In this document: positions 8,425 to 17,388 of the stretch, one piece after another | Layout of the letters: each line of letters opens with the position of its first letter | Numbering within the stretch: the stretch's first letter is position 1 | DNA from: Chloroflexota bacterium | GTDB lineage: Bacteria; Chloroflexota; Anaerolineae; B4-G1 | Reading direction: 5' to 3' | Length of the DNA: 64,000 nt | Assembly: GCA_012514315.1 (NCBI GenBank) | Contig: JAAZAN010000087.1 | Coordinates: 29,725-93,724 of the forward strand | The notes under the pieces: generated by a model | What the model was told of the DNA's origin: nothing | The model's input: only the letters and a program-made list of their open reading frames with translations | Databases searched by the model: none | Position numbers and translations under genes: made by a program

Positions 8425-9680
8425 CCCAGCGCCTCCAGTCCCTCAATCGCCCCTTCGTTATCCGGTTCCAGAGCTAACACCGACCGATACATATCAATCG
8501 CATCCCGGTATTGCTCTGCGGCGACCAAGCCTCGCGCCAATACCAGTCGATACCGTGTCGACTCTGGAGCAAGTGAGACCGCTGTCTCCAGATGGCCCAA
8601 TCCTTCGTGTGGCTGCCTGTGAGCCAACAGACACTGTCCTATCAGCACGTGCGCGTTTCCCTGAGCGACAGGGGCTAGCGCATGTCCTGAAGCGGGCAAA
8701 AGCAACTCCGCCGCTACGTCGCACTCTCCACGGCCCGCGAGTAGCTCGCCCAAGGCCTGGCTGGCGGGCCTGTAGTCTGGGGCCAATGCCAAGGCTTGGC
8801 GGAATTGCTCTTCTGCGCCAGTTGTATCGTCGAGCTTCGATGCCAGCAGGACGCCCATGCGGTACCGCGGCAGAGGATCCCGGGGCGTCAGCGCTGCCGC
8901 TCGCTCGAATGCGGTCAGCGCGCCTACCCAGTCACCGCGTGCAGCGGTGACCTCTGCCCGGAGCAGATAGCGGCGTGGAGAATCGGGTGGTTCGAGGCCT
9001 GCAGCAGATTCCAGCGCCGCCAGTGCTTCCTCCCTGCGCCCCAAGCGTGCCAGTGCTTGCCCTGCACAGTAGTAGCCGTCGCTCGACTGGGGATCGATCG
9101 TCAGAGCGCGCTTGCACTGTACCAGTGCCTGTTCTGGTTCGCCAGCCGCTGTCAGCGATTGGCCCTCTGCCACGAAGTATGGTGATGCCTCCGCCGCTCG
9201 CCACTCCGCGACTGCACGCGCTTCGTGCCCCAGAGCGGCCAGTGCCTGCCCTAGACGGAATCGGATACGGGGGTCATCTGGCGCCAGGGCTACTGCCCGT
9301 TGCAGCGCCCGCGCCGCAGGTTCTGAAGCACCCCATACGTCGTAGACTGCCCCGAGATTGGCATATGCCCGGGCACTCAGGGGATCCCACGATAGCGCGG
9401 TCTGGAACGCCTGCCCGGCCCGTACAGCCCACGTAGTCCGTTCATCCACGGCAGAATCGGGCGTCAACAGGGCCCGATTCAGGTAGATCGCCCCCACGTT
9501 GTTGTAGGCTGCAGCCACTACCCGGCCTCGTGCCGGCCATAATAGCAGGGCACAGCCGATCAGGATCAGTAGGAGAGGGCTTGGAGAGGCATGGACAACA
9601 GCGGATAGCGGCCCAGCCCAGATGGACTTCGCTGGCCCTTGATCCGGTTCGTTTCCGGACATCCGGGACCTTGCGGACAT
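8412..9680 (-). CDS. Membrane-anchored TPR repeat protein
   Basis: 422 residues starting at ATG 9680; TAAGGA lies 9 nt upstream, making it a better start than the TTG at 9689. One transmembrane segment (SPLLLILIGCALLLWPA) is followed by roughly nine tetratricopeptide repeats, visible as A-x-x-x-x-G/A-x-x-Y/L patterns with A-P/D-P turns (for example DPLSARAYANLGAVYDVWG, APDDPRIRFRLGQALAALG, EPDNEGAIEGLEALG). TPR proteins of this kind scaffold complexes at the membrane, and in exopolysaccharide loci they often support polymerase or export machinery. The gene overlaps the O-antigen-ligase-like gene by 13 bp, so the two should be made together. No enzymatic domain is visible. Confidence 0.85.
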   Translation of the reverse strand: MSARSRMSGNEPDQGPAKSIWAGPLSAVVHASPSPLLLILIGCALLLWPARGRVVAAAYNNVGAIYLNRALLTPDSAVDERTTWAVRAGQAFQTALSWDPLSARAYANLGAVYDVWGASEPAARALQRAVALAPDDPRIRFRLGQALAALGHEARAVAEWRAAEASPYFVAEGQSLTAAGEPEQALVQCKRALTIDPQSSDGYYCAGQALARLGRREEALAALESAAGLEPPDSPRRYLLRAEVTAARGDWVGALTAFERAAALTPRDPLPRYRMGVLLASKLDDTTGAEEQFRQALALAPDYRPASQALGELLAGRGECDVAAELLLPASGHALAPVAQGNAHVLIGQCLLAHRQPHEGLGHLETAVSLAPESTRYRLVLARGLVAAEQYRDAIDMYRSVLALEPDNEGAIEGLEALGWSD

Positions 9681-9809
9681 CGCTAGCAATCCTTACGCGT
9701 GGCCTGCGGCCGGAGGGAGAGGTTGCGGGTTAGGGCGACCTCCTGATATCGTGTTCCAGAACATTTCTGCAGGCAAACCTCGAGCTGACCCAAGCGTCCT
9801 CGCGCATCT

Positions 9810-11087
9810 CTAGGGAAGGAGGACCTGGTCTCCTTCGTGGAGACCGTCAGCGATTTCGGTCAACATGCCGTCAGTGATGCCGATCTCCACTTCTACGCGA
9901 TCAACAGTACCGCCCGGCCGTACCACCTCTACGAACGGTTGTCCGCCAATCACCAGGATGGCCTGGTTCGGCACCACGAGCACATCTACTCGTGAGCGTC
10001 CCCCGATGCCGACATCAGCCCCCATATGGATCGTCGCCGGAACGTCTTGCCCTGTGTCGAACGCGATGGTCACCTCATACGCGTTCTGACCCTGCCACAC
10101 CACAGGCTCGCCGGCTATCTGCACGACCTTTCCCGTGAACTCCCGATCAGGGTACACATCCAGTTGTATCGATGCGTTCTGCCCAGGAGCAATTCGGTCC
10201 ACATCCTGCTCCAGCACTGTCGCTACGACCAATAGTTCGGACGGATCAGCGATCGAACCGATTCGCTCATACGCTGTCACACGGTCCCCGGGTTTCCTGT
10301 CCAGTGATATGACAATACCCGTGAACGGCGCCGACAGCAGTGTGCTGGAGTATGTCTTCTGGGCCAGATCACTCTGCAGTCGAGCCCTTTCCAGGCGCGC
10401 TTGCGCCGACTCTAGTTGCAGTCTCTGGACCGCCAGGTTCAGTTGCGCTGACTGACGTGTATCAGCGAGCCGCGCCTCTGCGACCCGATAGTCCCACTCC
10501 CGAAGCCGCAGTGTCTTGCTGTAGCTCTCTGTCACCTCTGGCCTGTCCCAAGGACGATTGATGGCCTTATCAAACTCTACCTCCGCGTACTGAAGCTCGA
10601 GCTCTGCACGGTCGAATGTCGCTTGCGCTGCCAGTACCGAGGAGTTGTCCTGTGCCAACTGGAGTTGCAGTTGGGCCACAGCCAGCCCGCGTTCGGCTTC
10701 TTCCAGGCTGTACTGCGCGTCGAGAACAGCGCGCTCTGCGTCCGGTGCATCCAGCTCTGCGAGGAGGTCTCCAGCCTCGATGCGTTGGCCGGCCTCGACA
10801 TGTACGGCTTTGAGCGTTCCACCAAGCGGGAAAAGCAGTGATGCTTCTTGCTTGGCTCCGACCCGTCCCCTTGCAGTCACGATCTCCTGCACATTGGCTC
10901 GCACAACCGCCGCCATTCGACTCGTATCCGGTCCGGGCGTCGGCGGGGGTGCGAAGGTTGGCGACGGCACGGCTGCGCCCGGGTTACAGGCTGCCAGAGC
11001 GATCACTAGGCCGCTGGCTATTAGCGTACACATACCAGCGGCGAGCACTCTACCCTTCAAGTGATGCATCCAGCGTCTTAGGCTCAA
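9810..11087 (-). CDS. HlyD/RND-type membrane fusion protein (lipoprotein)
   Basis: 425 residues. TTG at 11087 is preceded by AAGGAAGG six bases upstream, which fixes the start. A lipoprotein signal peptide ends at a lipobox-like ALAAC, followed by a Pro-rich linker. The body has the HlyD arrangement: a first half-lipoyl segment (GGTLKAVHVEAGQRIEAGDLL), a long alpha-helical coiled coil (about 120-235, Gln/Ala/Leu-rich), the second half-lipoyl segment (LLSAPFTGIVISLDRKPGDRV) and a beta barrel. Such adaptors normally work with an RND pump or a MacB-type ABC transporter, but no pump gene is in the window. Its place between the tyrosine kinase and the polymerase suggests polysaccharide export. The gene begins about 160 bp after the kinase gene. 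Confidence 0.85.
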   Translation of the reverse strand: MSLRRWMHHLKGRVLAAGMCTLIASGLVIALAACNPGAAVPSPTFAPPPTPGPDTSRMAAVVRANVQEIVTARGRVGAKQEASLLFPLGGTLKAVHVEAGQRIEAGDLLAELDAPDAERAVLDAQYSLEEAERGLAVAQLQLQLAQDNSSVLAAQATFDRAELELQYAEVEFDKAINRPWDRPEVTESYSKTLRLREWDYRVAEARLADTRQSAQLNLAVQRLQLESAQARLERARLQSDLAQKTYSSTLLSAPFTGIVISLDRKPGDRVTAYERIGSIADPSELLVVATVLEQDVDRIAPGQNASIQLDVYPDREFTGKVVQIAGEPVVWQGQNAYEVTIAFDTGQDVPATIHMGADVGIGGRSRVDVLVVPNQAILVIGGQPFVEVVRPGGTVDRVEVEIGITDGMLTEIADGLHEGDQVLLP

Positions 11088-11246
11088 CTCGTACCTTCCT
11101 TGTCTGTGGCTATGGTTTGCTGACAGTTGTCTTGCCCTGTCTCCATAGGCATCTCTCTGCCACCTGTCCCTGCGATTCTAGACCGCACTGGCGGCGGGTT
11201 GATCGGCAACGAAGAATGGAGGATGCCATTCGTGATTCTGTGCTAT

Positions 11247-12947
11247 CTACTCGGTCTCGCCCTGCGGACGCCTGACCACATCTGATGACCGCGGTTGTGC
11301 GCCCCGCCTGGACCGGCGCGAGCGGAAAAGCCGATGCTTAAGACGTGACCACAGGCCGCGTCGCTTCTCACCTTCCCCAGAATAGTACTGGTAATAGTAG
11401 TAGTGATAGTAGTAGTAGCCCCGTCGGCTACGCGAGAGCCGGTTGATGACCACCCCAAGCAGCCGAGCTTCGACTGTGGCAAGCCGTTCCAGCGCCTGTG
11501 CCGCCACGGGAAGGCGTGTTTCGTTTGCTTCCACTACCAGCACTGTTCCGTCGCACGTATTCGCCAGTATAGCCGCGTCGGCCACCGCCAGTAGAGGGGC
11601 GCTATCGAGAATCACCACATCCGCTTGTTCGCCCAGCCAACTAACCAGTGAGTGGAACGCACTTGATGCCAGTAACTCCGCGGGATTGTGTGTTCGGGCC
11701 CCTGCGGGCATCACTCTCAGGTGTTCGATGCCCGTGTCCCGTAACGCTTCAGCTCGCTGTTCAGGATGAAGCAGCACCGAGGTCACACCGGGTTCCCGAG
11801 GGAGTTCGAACATGTGATGCTGCATCGGCTTGCGCAGGTCACAGTCGACGAGGATCACTCGCTGCCCTCCCTGGGCCAGCACGGCTGCAAGGTTGGCCGC
11901 TGTGAACGTCTTGCCCTCGGCCGCCAGTGGGCTGGAAATCAGTAGCGTCCGCAGTGGACCGTCCACTGCTGCGAACTGGATGCTCGTACGCAGATTGCGG
12001 AACGCTTCTGCAACGGGCGTGAACGGTTCCTTATCCACCACAACGCCCACGTCTTGGTCTTCCGAACGTAGCGAAGGTAGGCCGCCCAGTACGCTGACGC
12101 CGAGCATGCCCTTCACGTCGTCTGGGGCGTGGATCGTGTCATCAAGGTAGTCTATCAGGAATGCCACACCCACGCCCACCATCAGGCCAGTTGCCAGACC
12201 CAGCGCGGTGTTCTGCAGTGTCTTCGAGGGTACCGGCTCGGTCTGTGCGATGGCAGGCGTGTAGATCGAAACGTAGTCGGTGTAGCGCGCCATCGCGAGT
12301 CGGAAATCCTCTGCACTGGACAGCAGCGTCATCAACCGGAGCTGGTCCCGGTTGAGTTCACTCTCCAGCCGTGCACGTTCCAGGCGTACGAACTCGGATG
12401 TTTCGGGCGTACCCAGAGTGGCAATATCCACCTGCGTGGCCGTGATCTTTGCCTCAAGCGCATCGATCTGCGCCTGCAGTCCGTCCAGCCCTTCCTGGAA
12501 GCGTGCTTGCTGGTAGCCCGTCTCCTCTTCAATGAGGATCTGTGAAACGGTGTCCGCCAGCGCCTGCGAGAGCCCGGGATCCTCGGTCTTCGCCGTAATT
12601 CGCACGAAACGGGTCTCGCCGACTTGGGCCACACTCAGCAGCTTGCCGATGGGCATATCACCCAATCCCAGCCGATCCCGCACCTTCGTGAGGAACAGCG
12701 GCGATTGGAGTTTCGCTGCAAACACGGCGGCTGTCCCCTGGACCGTGCGCTGTGCGTTGACTGCATAGGGGTCTGATGTCGTTGGATCGTTGGCTTGGCT
12801 GATCTGCAACGTCGTCGTTGACTGGTAGAGAGTGGGTTGTGTGCTCGTGTAGTAGAACGCACCGGCGCCTGCCACGATCGTTGTCAGCAAGATCAGCCAG
12901 AAGAACTTGAGCACTACGGCGACGTATTGTCTGAGTTCCATATTCAT
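11247..12947 (-). CDS. Wzz/CpsD-type polysaccharide co-polymerase and tyrosine autokinase
   Basis: 566 residues that fuse a Wzz chain-length domain to a BY-kinase. Near the N-terminus is a transmembrane helix (FFWLILLTTIVAGAGAFYY) and the Wzz core. A coiled coil spans about 150-205. The second helix is LGLATGLMVGVGVAFLIDYL, with the usual nearby Pro (EPVPSKT). The kinase domain has a P-loop variant (SSPLAAEGKTFTAANLA), the Walker A' ILVDCDLRKP and a Walker B-like VVILDSAPLLAVADA. The C-terminus holds a striking tyrosine cluster (RGYYYYHYYYYQYYSG), the expected autophosphorylation tail. In related systems, cycles of tail phosphorylation control polysaccharide chain length and export. It is the first gene of the exopolysaccharide locus. 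Confidence 0.93.
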   Translation of the reverse strand: MNMELRQYVAVVLKFFWLILLTTIVAGAGAFYYTSTQPTLYQSTTTLQISQANDPTTSDPYAVNAQRTVQGTAAVFAAKLQSPLFLTKVRDRLGLGDMPIGKLLSVAQVGETRFVRITAKTEDPGLSQALADTVSQILIEEETGYQQARFQEGLDGLQAQIDALEAKITATQVDIATLGTPETSEFVRLERARLESELNRDQLRLMTLLSSAEDFRLAMARYTDYVSIYTPAIAQTEPVPSKTLQNTALGLATGLMVGVGVAFLIDYLDDTIHAPDDVKGMLGVSVLGGLPSLRSEDQDVGVVVDKEPFTPVAEAFRNLRTSIQFAAVDGPLRTLLISSPLAAEGKTFTAANLAAVLAQGGQRVILVDCDLRKPMQHHMFELPREPGVTSVLLHPEQRAEALRDTGIEHLRVMPAGARTHNPAELLASSAFHSLVSWLGEQADVVILDSAPLLAVADAAILANTCDGTVLVVEANETRLPVAAQALERLATVEARLLGVVINRLSRSRRGYYYYHYYYYQYYSGEGEKRRGLWSRLKHRLFRSRRSRRGAQPRSSDVVRRPQGETE

Positions 12948-13295
12948 CCTGTTGGAGACACTAGGTCACTATGCATAGTGCAGGGCGAAGGTGATGTCGC
13001 TTCACAAACCGCGAATCTGTTACCGCTCGAATTATGTCGTGGTGCATCTGTCAGGCTACGGCCCCCATGCGTTTCGCGTAAGACAAATCTGAGCGTCCAA
13101 CGTGATCAACCCAGAGTGATCGTGAGACAGGCTAGTATAGCATGTATAAGAGTATAAGTCCAGTCTGAACGCCGCTTTCGACGGTCTGTTGGTTTGTTTT
13201 TTCAGACTCTGACACAGGGCAAGTCCTGCGGGATTGACTTTTGCTCGCGTCACCGGTAGAATGCGCTTGGGATCACTGTTGCCTGGGAGTCGATC
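12948..13295. other. Divergent intergenic region, 348 bp
   Basis: This region separates the minus-strand exopolysaccharide locus from the plus-strand response regulator/polA operon. The right part holds the clear plus-strand promoter at 13234-13262. The middle (13133-13165) is AT-rich, with several TATA-like words on both strands that could serve the autokinase gene, but no single promoter stands out. A T-run at 13196-13203 has no convincing stem before it. The open frames crossing it look like shadows. Confidence 0.6.
13234..13262 (+). promoter_or_regulatory. Sigma70-type promoter of the response regulator/polA operon
   Basis: TTGACT (13234-13239), a 17-bp spacer and TAGAAT (13257-13262). 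Transcription should begin near 13269, leaving a leader of about 27 nt before the TTG start at 13296, which has GGGAG 9 bp upstream. Confidence 0.75.
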
Positions 13296-14108
13296 TTGAG
13301 TGAGAGACGCAACATATTGATTGTCGACAGTGACGTGGCGTTTTCCACGTTGTTGCAGGACTATCTGGAACGATTCACGTCTTACAGTATTGTGTGTCTG
13401 CGCCAGGGTCCAGCGGCGGTGCGTGCGGCGGCTACGCGTGAGTTCGATCTCGCAATCATCGATCTCGGCCTGTATGACGAGGATGGGGTAGATATCGCGC
13501 GGCAATTGCGTCAACTGCAGCCGGACATCCGGCTCATACTTGTCCCTCTTGAGGATGGTCTGCTTCCCCCAGATGCTGCAGGGCTGGACGTACAGGGCGT
13601 ACTCTCCAAGCCGTTCTTTCTCCCTGACTTGCCGGGGCGTCTTGCCGAAGTCCTGGCGCTTCCTGTCAAGTCGCTGCCGCTGAGATCAGATAACCTTCCG
13701 CAGCCCCGGGAACAGCTCGCGTTGGATGCGAACTCGATCGAAGTGAGTCGCACGATTGGCATGCTTTCGATGGAGCTCAATGCGGATGCCGTGCTGCTCA
13801 CTGCTGACGATCGATCAGTCGCTCACGTGGGGAGGTTATCCGACGATGAGGCTGGTACATTGGCACACGCTGTGGCCGATGGATGGCGTACCTCGGTGCA
13901 TGTGGCAGAGATTTTGGGAAGAGAGATGCTGAAATTCGAACAGAGTCTCGATGGAGGAGAGTACCTGCTTTACTCGTTGGCGATCCACGGGAATCTCATC
14001 CTATCGGCGGCGGTTCCGCCCAATATGCCGTTGGGCATCATTCGGCATCGCGCCAAGAAGACAGCGAAAGCATTGACCAGTTTGCTTGTCAAGGAGATGT
14101 ATGACTGA
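13296..14108 (+). CDS. Response regulator receiver domain fused to roadblock/LC7-like domain
   Basis: 270 residues from a TTG start with GGGAG nine bases upstream. The N-terminal receiver domain has the acidic site (ILIVDSD), the phosphoacceptor Asp in LAIIDLGLYDEDG and the switch Lys in VLSKPFF. There is no DNA-binding domain. The C-terminal half (about 145-265: SMELNADAVLLTADDRSVAHVG, then LLYSLAIHGNLILSAAVPP) reads like a roadblock/LC7 fold, which is often a partner of small GTPases or a signalling scaffold. It overlaps polA by 8 bp (ATGACTGA), so both are made from one mRNA. No histidine kinase is nearby. The receiver call is firm; the roadblock call is moderate. Confidence 0.8.
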   Translation: MSERRNILIVDSDVAFSTLLQDYLERFTSYSIVCLRQGPAAVRAAATREFDLAIIDLGLYDEDGVDIARQLRQLQPDIRLILVPLEDGLLPPDAAGLDVQGVLSKPFFLPDLPGRLAEVLALPVKSLPLRSDNLPQPREQLALDANSIEVSRTIGMLSMELNADAVLLTADDRSVAHVGRLSDDEAGTLAHAVADGWRTSVHVAEILGREMLKFEQSLDGGEYLLYSLAIHGNLILSAAVPPNMPLGIIRHRAKKTAKALTSLLVKEMYD

Positions 14109-16896
14109 GAAACTCCTCGTGTTGATTGATGGTCATGCGCTGGCCTATCGCGCTTTCCACGCCCTACCGGTTGATATGCGGACATCTCAGGGCGAGTTAA
14201 CAAACGCTGTTTTTGGTTTCACATCGATGTTGCTCGGTGTTCTTCAGGATGAGAAGCCCGCCTTCGTTGCCGTGACGTTCGACAAAGGCGGTACGTTCCG
14301 CTATGACATTTACCCTGAGTACAAGGCGCATCGGTCGAAGATGCCCGAAGAGATGCGCGTGCAGATGGATCGTATTCGCGAGGTGGTCGGGGCGCTTCGT
14401 ATCCCCATCTTCGAGGAGGAAGGGTACGAGGCAGATGATCTGTTAGGGACACTCTCCCTCCAGGCGGAAAAGCAGGGCCTGGATACGTTGATCGTGACCG
14501 GTGACACGGATCTCCTGCAGCTGGTGGATGAGCATACCAGGGTGTTGACCTCGCGATGGCGATTCTCCGACACGGTTGTGTATGATCCCGAGGCGGTCAG
14601 GCAACGGTATGGGCTTGAGCCTGAGCAGCTCCTTGACTATAAGGCGTTGGTGGGTGATAAGTCGGACAATATCCCGGGGGTCAGCGGCGTTGGAGAGAAG
14701 ACAGCCGTCGCGCTCCTGCAGGAGTATGGCTCGCTTGATGCCATCTACGAGCACCTGGACGACATTCCGTCTCGCTTTCGCAAGAAGCTTGAGGAGGGAC
14801 GGGAGCAAGCATATCTCAGTCGCAGGCTGGGCAGGATTCTGCGCGATGCACCAGTGCAGATGGATCCACAGACATGTCTGGTGTCTGGCTTCGATCGAGA
14901 GCAGGTGCTAGATCTGTTCCACAAACTGGAGTTCCGTACACTGATCGAGCGCCTTCCGCCAGCGGGACGACCCGTGTCTGCAGGTGGGATACAACAACTC
15001 AGTATGTTCGAGCAGGCTGGTGGGATGCCGCCGAAAGCGTCTGAGGCTGACTATCGAGCTGTCGCCGACCTGGACGAACTGCGTCTGTTAAGCGAGGAGC
15101 TGGGCCAAGCCGCGGCGCTCACCTTTGACACTGAGACAACGGGCACCGATCCGATGTCGGCTCGACTGGTCGGAATCGCGATGACAGATCGAGCGGAACG
15201 GGCATACTATGTTCCACTCTTGGCGCCGCCGGACGACCCATCTTTGTCTTGGGAGGATGTGCGTGAGATCCTTCAGCCTTTGTTCGGCCGGGCCGATCTG
15301 CCCAAGTACGGGCATAACCTGAAATACGATTTCAGCGTGTTGGAACTGGCCGGTATGAAGGTCAAAGGACTGGGGTTCGATACGATGATCGCGGAGTGGC
15401 TGAGCGATCCGATGTCGAAGAACCTGGGGTTGAAGAACCTGGCTTGGGCCAGGTTGAAGCAGGAGATGACGCCCATAACGAATCTAATCGGTTCAGGGCG
15501 TGATCAGATCGCGATGAACGAGGTGCCGGTAGCACAGGTTGTGTCATACGCGTGTGCCGATGCGGACATGACGTGTCGGCTTGTTCCCGTTCTCCAAGCA
15601 GATCTGGACGAAAAACACGCCTGGTCGCTCTTCACCGACGTAGAAATGCCCTTGATACAGGTGCTGGCGTCGATGGAGATGACGGGTGTTCTGATTGACA
15701 CCACTCTGCTGGCACAGATGTCTTCCGAAATGGAACAGCGGCTGCAGGAACTGGAAGCCCAAATTCAGGATTTGGTCGGGTACCCGTTGAACGTGAACTC
15801 GACACAACAGCTCTCTGATGCACTCTTCCAGACGCTCGGTCTGCCCACCCAAGGGCTGCGTCGGACCAAGTCTGGACATTACTCGACGGCGGCTGAGGTC
15901 CTCGAGCGATTGCAGGGTCAGCATCCGGTCATCGATCTGATTCTCGAGCATCGTGAACTGGCTAAGCTGAAGTCGACCTACCTCGATGCCTTGCCGCAGT
16001 TGGTGAACCCGAAGACGGGGCGTCTACATACGTCGTACAACCAGACAGGGGCGGTGACAGGTCGGATCAGCTCGAGCAATCCCAACCTGCAGAATATACC
16101 GATCCGAACCCCACTCGGAAAGCAGGTGCGGCGCGCCTTCATCGCGCGGGAGGGGTATCAGCTCGTCTCCGCGGACTACTCACAGGTTGAGTTGCGCGTC
16201 ATGGCACATATCTCAGGCGATGAAGGACTGCTCAGCGCTTTCGCCCGCGGCGAGGACATTCACGCCAGTACGGCTGCGGCTATTATGGGAGTACCGCTCC
16301 ACGAGGTGTCTGCCGATATGCGTCGCGTGGCAAAAGCCGTCAACTTTGGCCTGTCCTATGGACAGACGGCGTATGGACTCTCGCGAGCGACGGGCTTGAC
16401 CCAGCCAGAGGCGGAGGATTTCATCAAGACGTACTTCGATCGTTTCCCCCGAGTGGCGGAGTACATCCAGCAGACGAAGGTACTGGCAACACGCCAGGGT
16501 TACGTGGAGACACTGCTGGGAAGGCGACGATACTTTCCCGAGCTTCAGCCGGGTAGTCAGGCTCCGCACGTTGTGCGACAGGGCGCCGAGCGTATGGCAA
16601 TCAATGCGCCTATTCAGGGGAGCGCGGCCGATATCATCAAGATGGCGATGATCCGTCTGTACGAGGCGTTGCAGGGACGGGGTCTCGGGGCCCGTCTGAT
16701 TCTCCAAGTGCACGATGATCTGGTTTTGGAGACTCCGGATGATGAGATCACGGTTGTCGCTCCTCTGATGCGCGAGATCATGGAGAGCGCATTCGATCTT
16801 GATGCGCCGCTCAAGGCCGACTTCAAGATCGGCCGAAACTGGGAGGAAATGCAGCCCGTAGTCGTTGAGCCAGGATCCGTGGAGCCCGTGCGTTGA
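14101..16896 (+). CDS. polA: DNA polymerase I
   Basis: 931 residues. ATG 14101 has AAGGAG just upstream, so the in-frame codon at 14086 is rejected. It has the full PolA layout: a 5'-nuclease domain (about 1-290, with YEADDLLGTL and GDKSDNIPGVSGVGEKTA), a 3'-5' exonuclease domain (about 320-505) that keeps catalytic D343 and E345 (FDTETTG), the HNLKYD motif and YACAD, and a polymerase domain with motif A SADYSQVELR (D692), motif B KAVNFGLSYGQ (F749, the Phe that discriminates against dideoxynucleotides) and motif C at 871-873. Proofreading should therefore be active. One oddity is that motif C reads HDD instead of the nearly universal HDE. It acts in lagging-strand maturation and repair. Translation is coupled to the preceding response regulator. 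Confidence 0.97.
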   Translation: MTEKLLVLIDGHALAYRAFHALPVDMRTSQGELTNAVFGFTSMLLGVLQDEKPAFVAVTFDKGGTFRYDIYPEYKAHRSKMPEEMRVQMDRIREVVGALRIPIFEEEGYEADDLLGTLSLQAEKQGLDTLIVTGDTDLLQLVDEHTRVLTSRWRFSDTVVYDPEAVRQRYGLEPEQLLDYKALVGDKSDNIPGVSGVGEKTAVALLQEYGSLDAIYEHLDDIPSRFRKKLEEGREQAYLSRRLGRILRDAPVQMDPQTCLVSGFDREQVLDLFHKLEFRTLIERLPPAGRPVSAGGIQQLSMFEQAGGMPPKASEADYRAVADLDELRLLSEELGQAAALTFDTETTGTDPMSARLVGIAMTDRAERAYYVPLLAPPDDPSLSWEDVREILQPLFGRADLPKYGHNLKYDFSVLELAGMKVKGLGFDTMIAEWLSDPMSKNLGLKNLAWARLKQEMTPITNLIGSGRDQIAMNEVPVAQVVSYACADADMTCRLVPVLQADLDEKHAWSLFTDVEMPLIQVLASMEMTGVLIDTTLLAQMSSEMEQRLQELEAQIQDLVGYPLNVNSTQQLSDALFQTLGLPTQGLRRTKSGHYSTAAEVLERLQGQHPVIDLILEHRELAKLKSTYLDALPQLVNPKTGRLHTSYNQTGAVTGRISSSNPNLQNIPIRTPLGKQVRRAFIAREGYQLVSADYSQVELRVMAHISGDEGLLSAFARGEDIHASTAAAIMGVPLHEVSADMRRVAKAVNFGLSYGQTAYGLSRATGLTQPEAEDFIKTYFDRFPRVAEYIQQTKVLATRQGYVETLLGRRRYFPELQPGSQAPHVVRQGAERMAINAPIQGSAADIIKMAMIRLYEALQGRGLGARLILQVHDDLVLETPDDEITVVAPLMREIMESAFDLDAPLKADFKIGRNWEEMQPVVVEPGSVEPVR

Positions 16897-16942
16897 CCAT
16901 TTCCGAGGACCAACGCAGTGATTTGTTCAGAAGGAGATCCAG

Positions 16943-17266
16943 ATGAACTCGACAGACGTCACGCAAGCACTCGAAGCCTTGCCGGACCTGGTTGATCCGC
17001 AGAAGCTGGCCGGAGTGAACACCGTAGCCCACTTCGAGCTGTCTGGGGAAGGCGGGGGGGACTGGATACTCACAATCGTCGACGGCCGCCTTAGTGTCGC
17101 TCAGGGGGCGCCATCATCGCCAGATTTGACTTTCCGGATGGAGGCCAGTGATCTCCAGGCTATGCTGAGTGGTAGCCTTAACCCGATCGCGGCGTTTATG
17201 CAAGGAAAGATCAAGGTCGTCGGAGATATGATGGTCGCTATGAGGCTGCAGGCGCTCTTCACTTAG
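16943..17266 (+). CDS. SCP2 sterol-carrier-type lipid-binding protein
   Basis: 107 residues covering a single SCP2 domain: the N-terminal helix, then ANTVAHFELSGEGGGDWxL-like strands, DLTFRMEASDLQAMLSG and the classic GKIKVVGDMMVAMRLQALF end. Small stand-alone SCP2 proteins bind fatty acyl or other lipid ligands in the cytoplasm. AGAAGGAGATCC lies just before the ATG at 16943. It follows polA by 46 bp and is probably on the same transcript. Ligand and partner are unknown. Confidence 0.85.
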   Translation: MNSTDVTQALEALPDLVDPQKLAGVNTVAHFELSGEGGGDWILTIVDGRLSVAQGAPSSPDLTFRMEASDLQAMLSGSLNPIAAFMQGKIKVVGDMMVAMRLQALFT

Positions 17267-17337
17267 GCCTGCCTGAGCCGAATGTGGACAGAGTGAACTG
17301 AGCCCCCTCACGTGCTCCCGATTCCGCCGGTGTCACG

Positions 17338-17362
17338 GAGGGCAACCGGAGTGGTTGTCCTC
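17338..17362. terminator. Hairpin between convergent SCP2 and acyltransferase genes
   Basis: GAGGGCAACC (17338-17347), a 5-nt loop and GGTTGTCCTC (17353-17362) form a 10-bp stem with one G-T pair. It lies between the ends of two convergent genes. Neither side has a clear T-run, so it may be a weak bidirectional or factor-assisted terminator. Confidence 0.45.
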
Positions 17363-17388
17363 TGTCGGACCTGCTGGCGCGCAGTGGG

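Noticed and set aside
12948..13514. Long minus-strand frame at 13056-13514 as a gene
   Set aside because: It is antisense to the response regulator and has no signal or family likeness.
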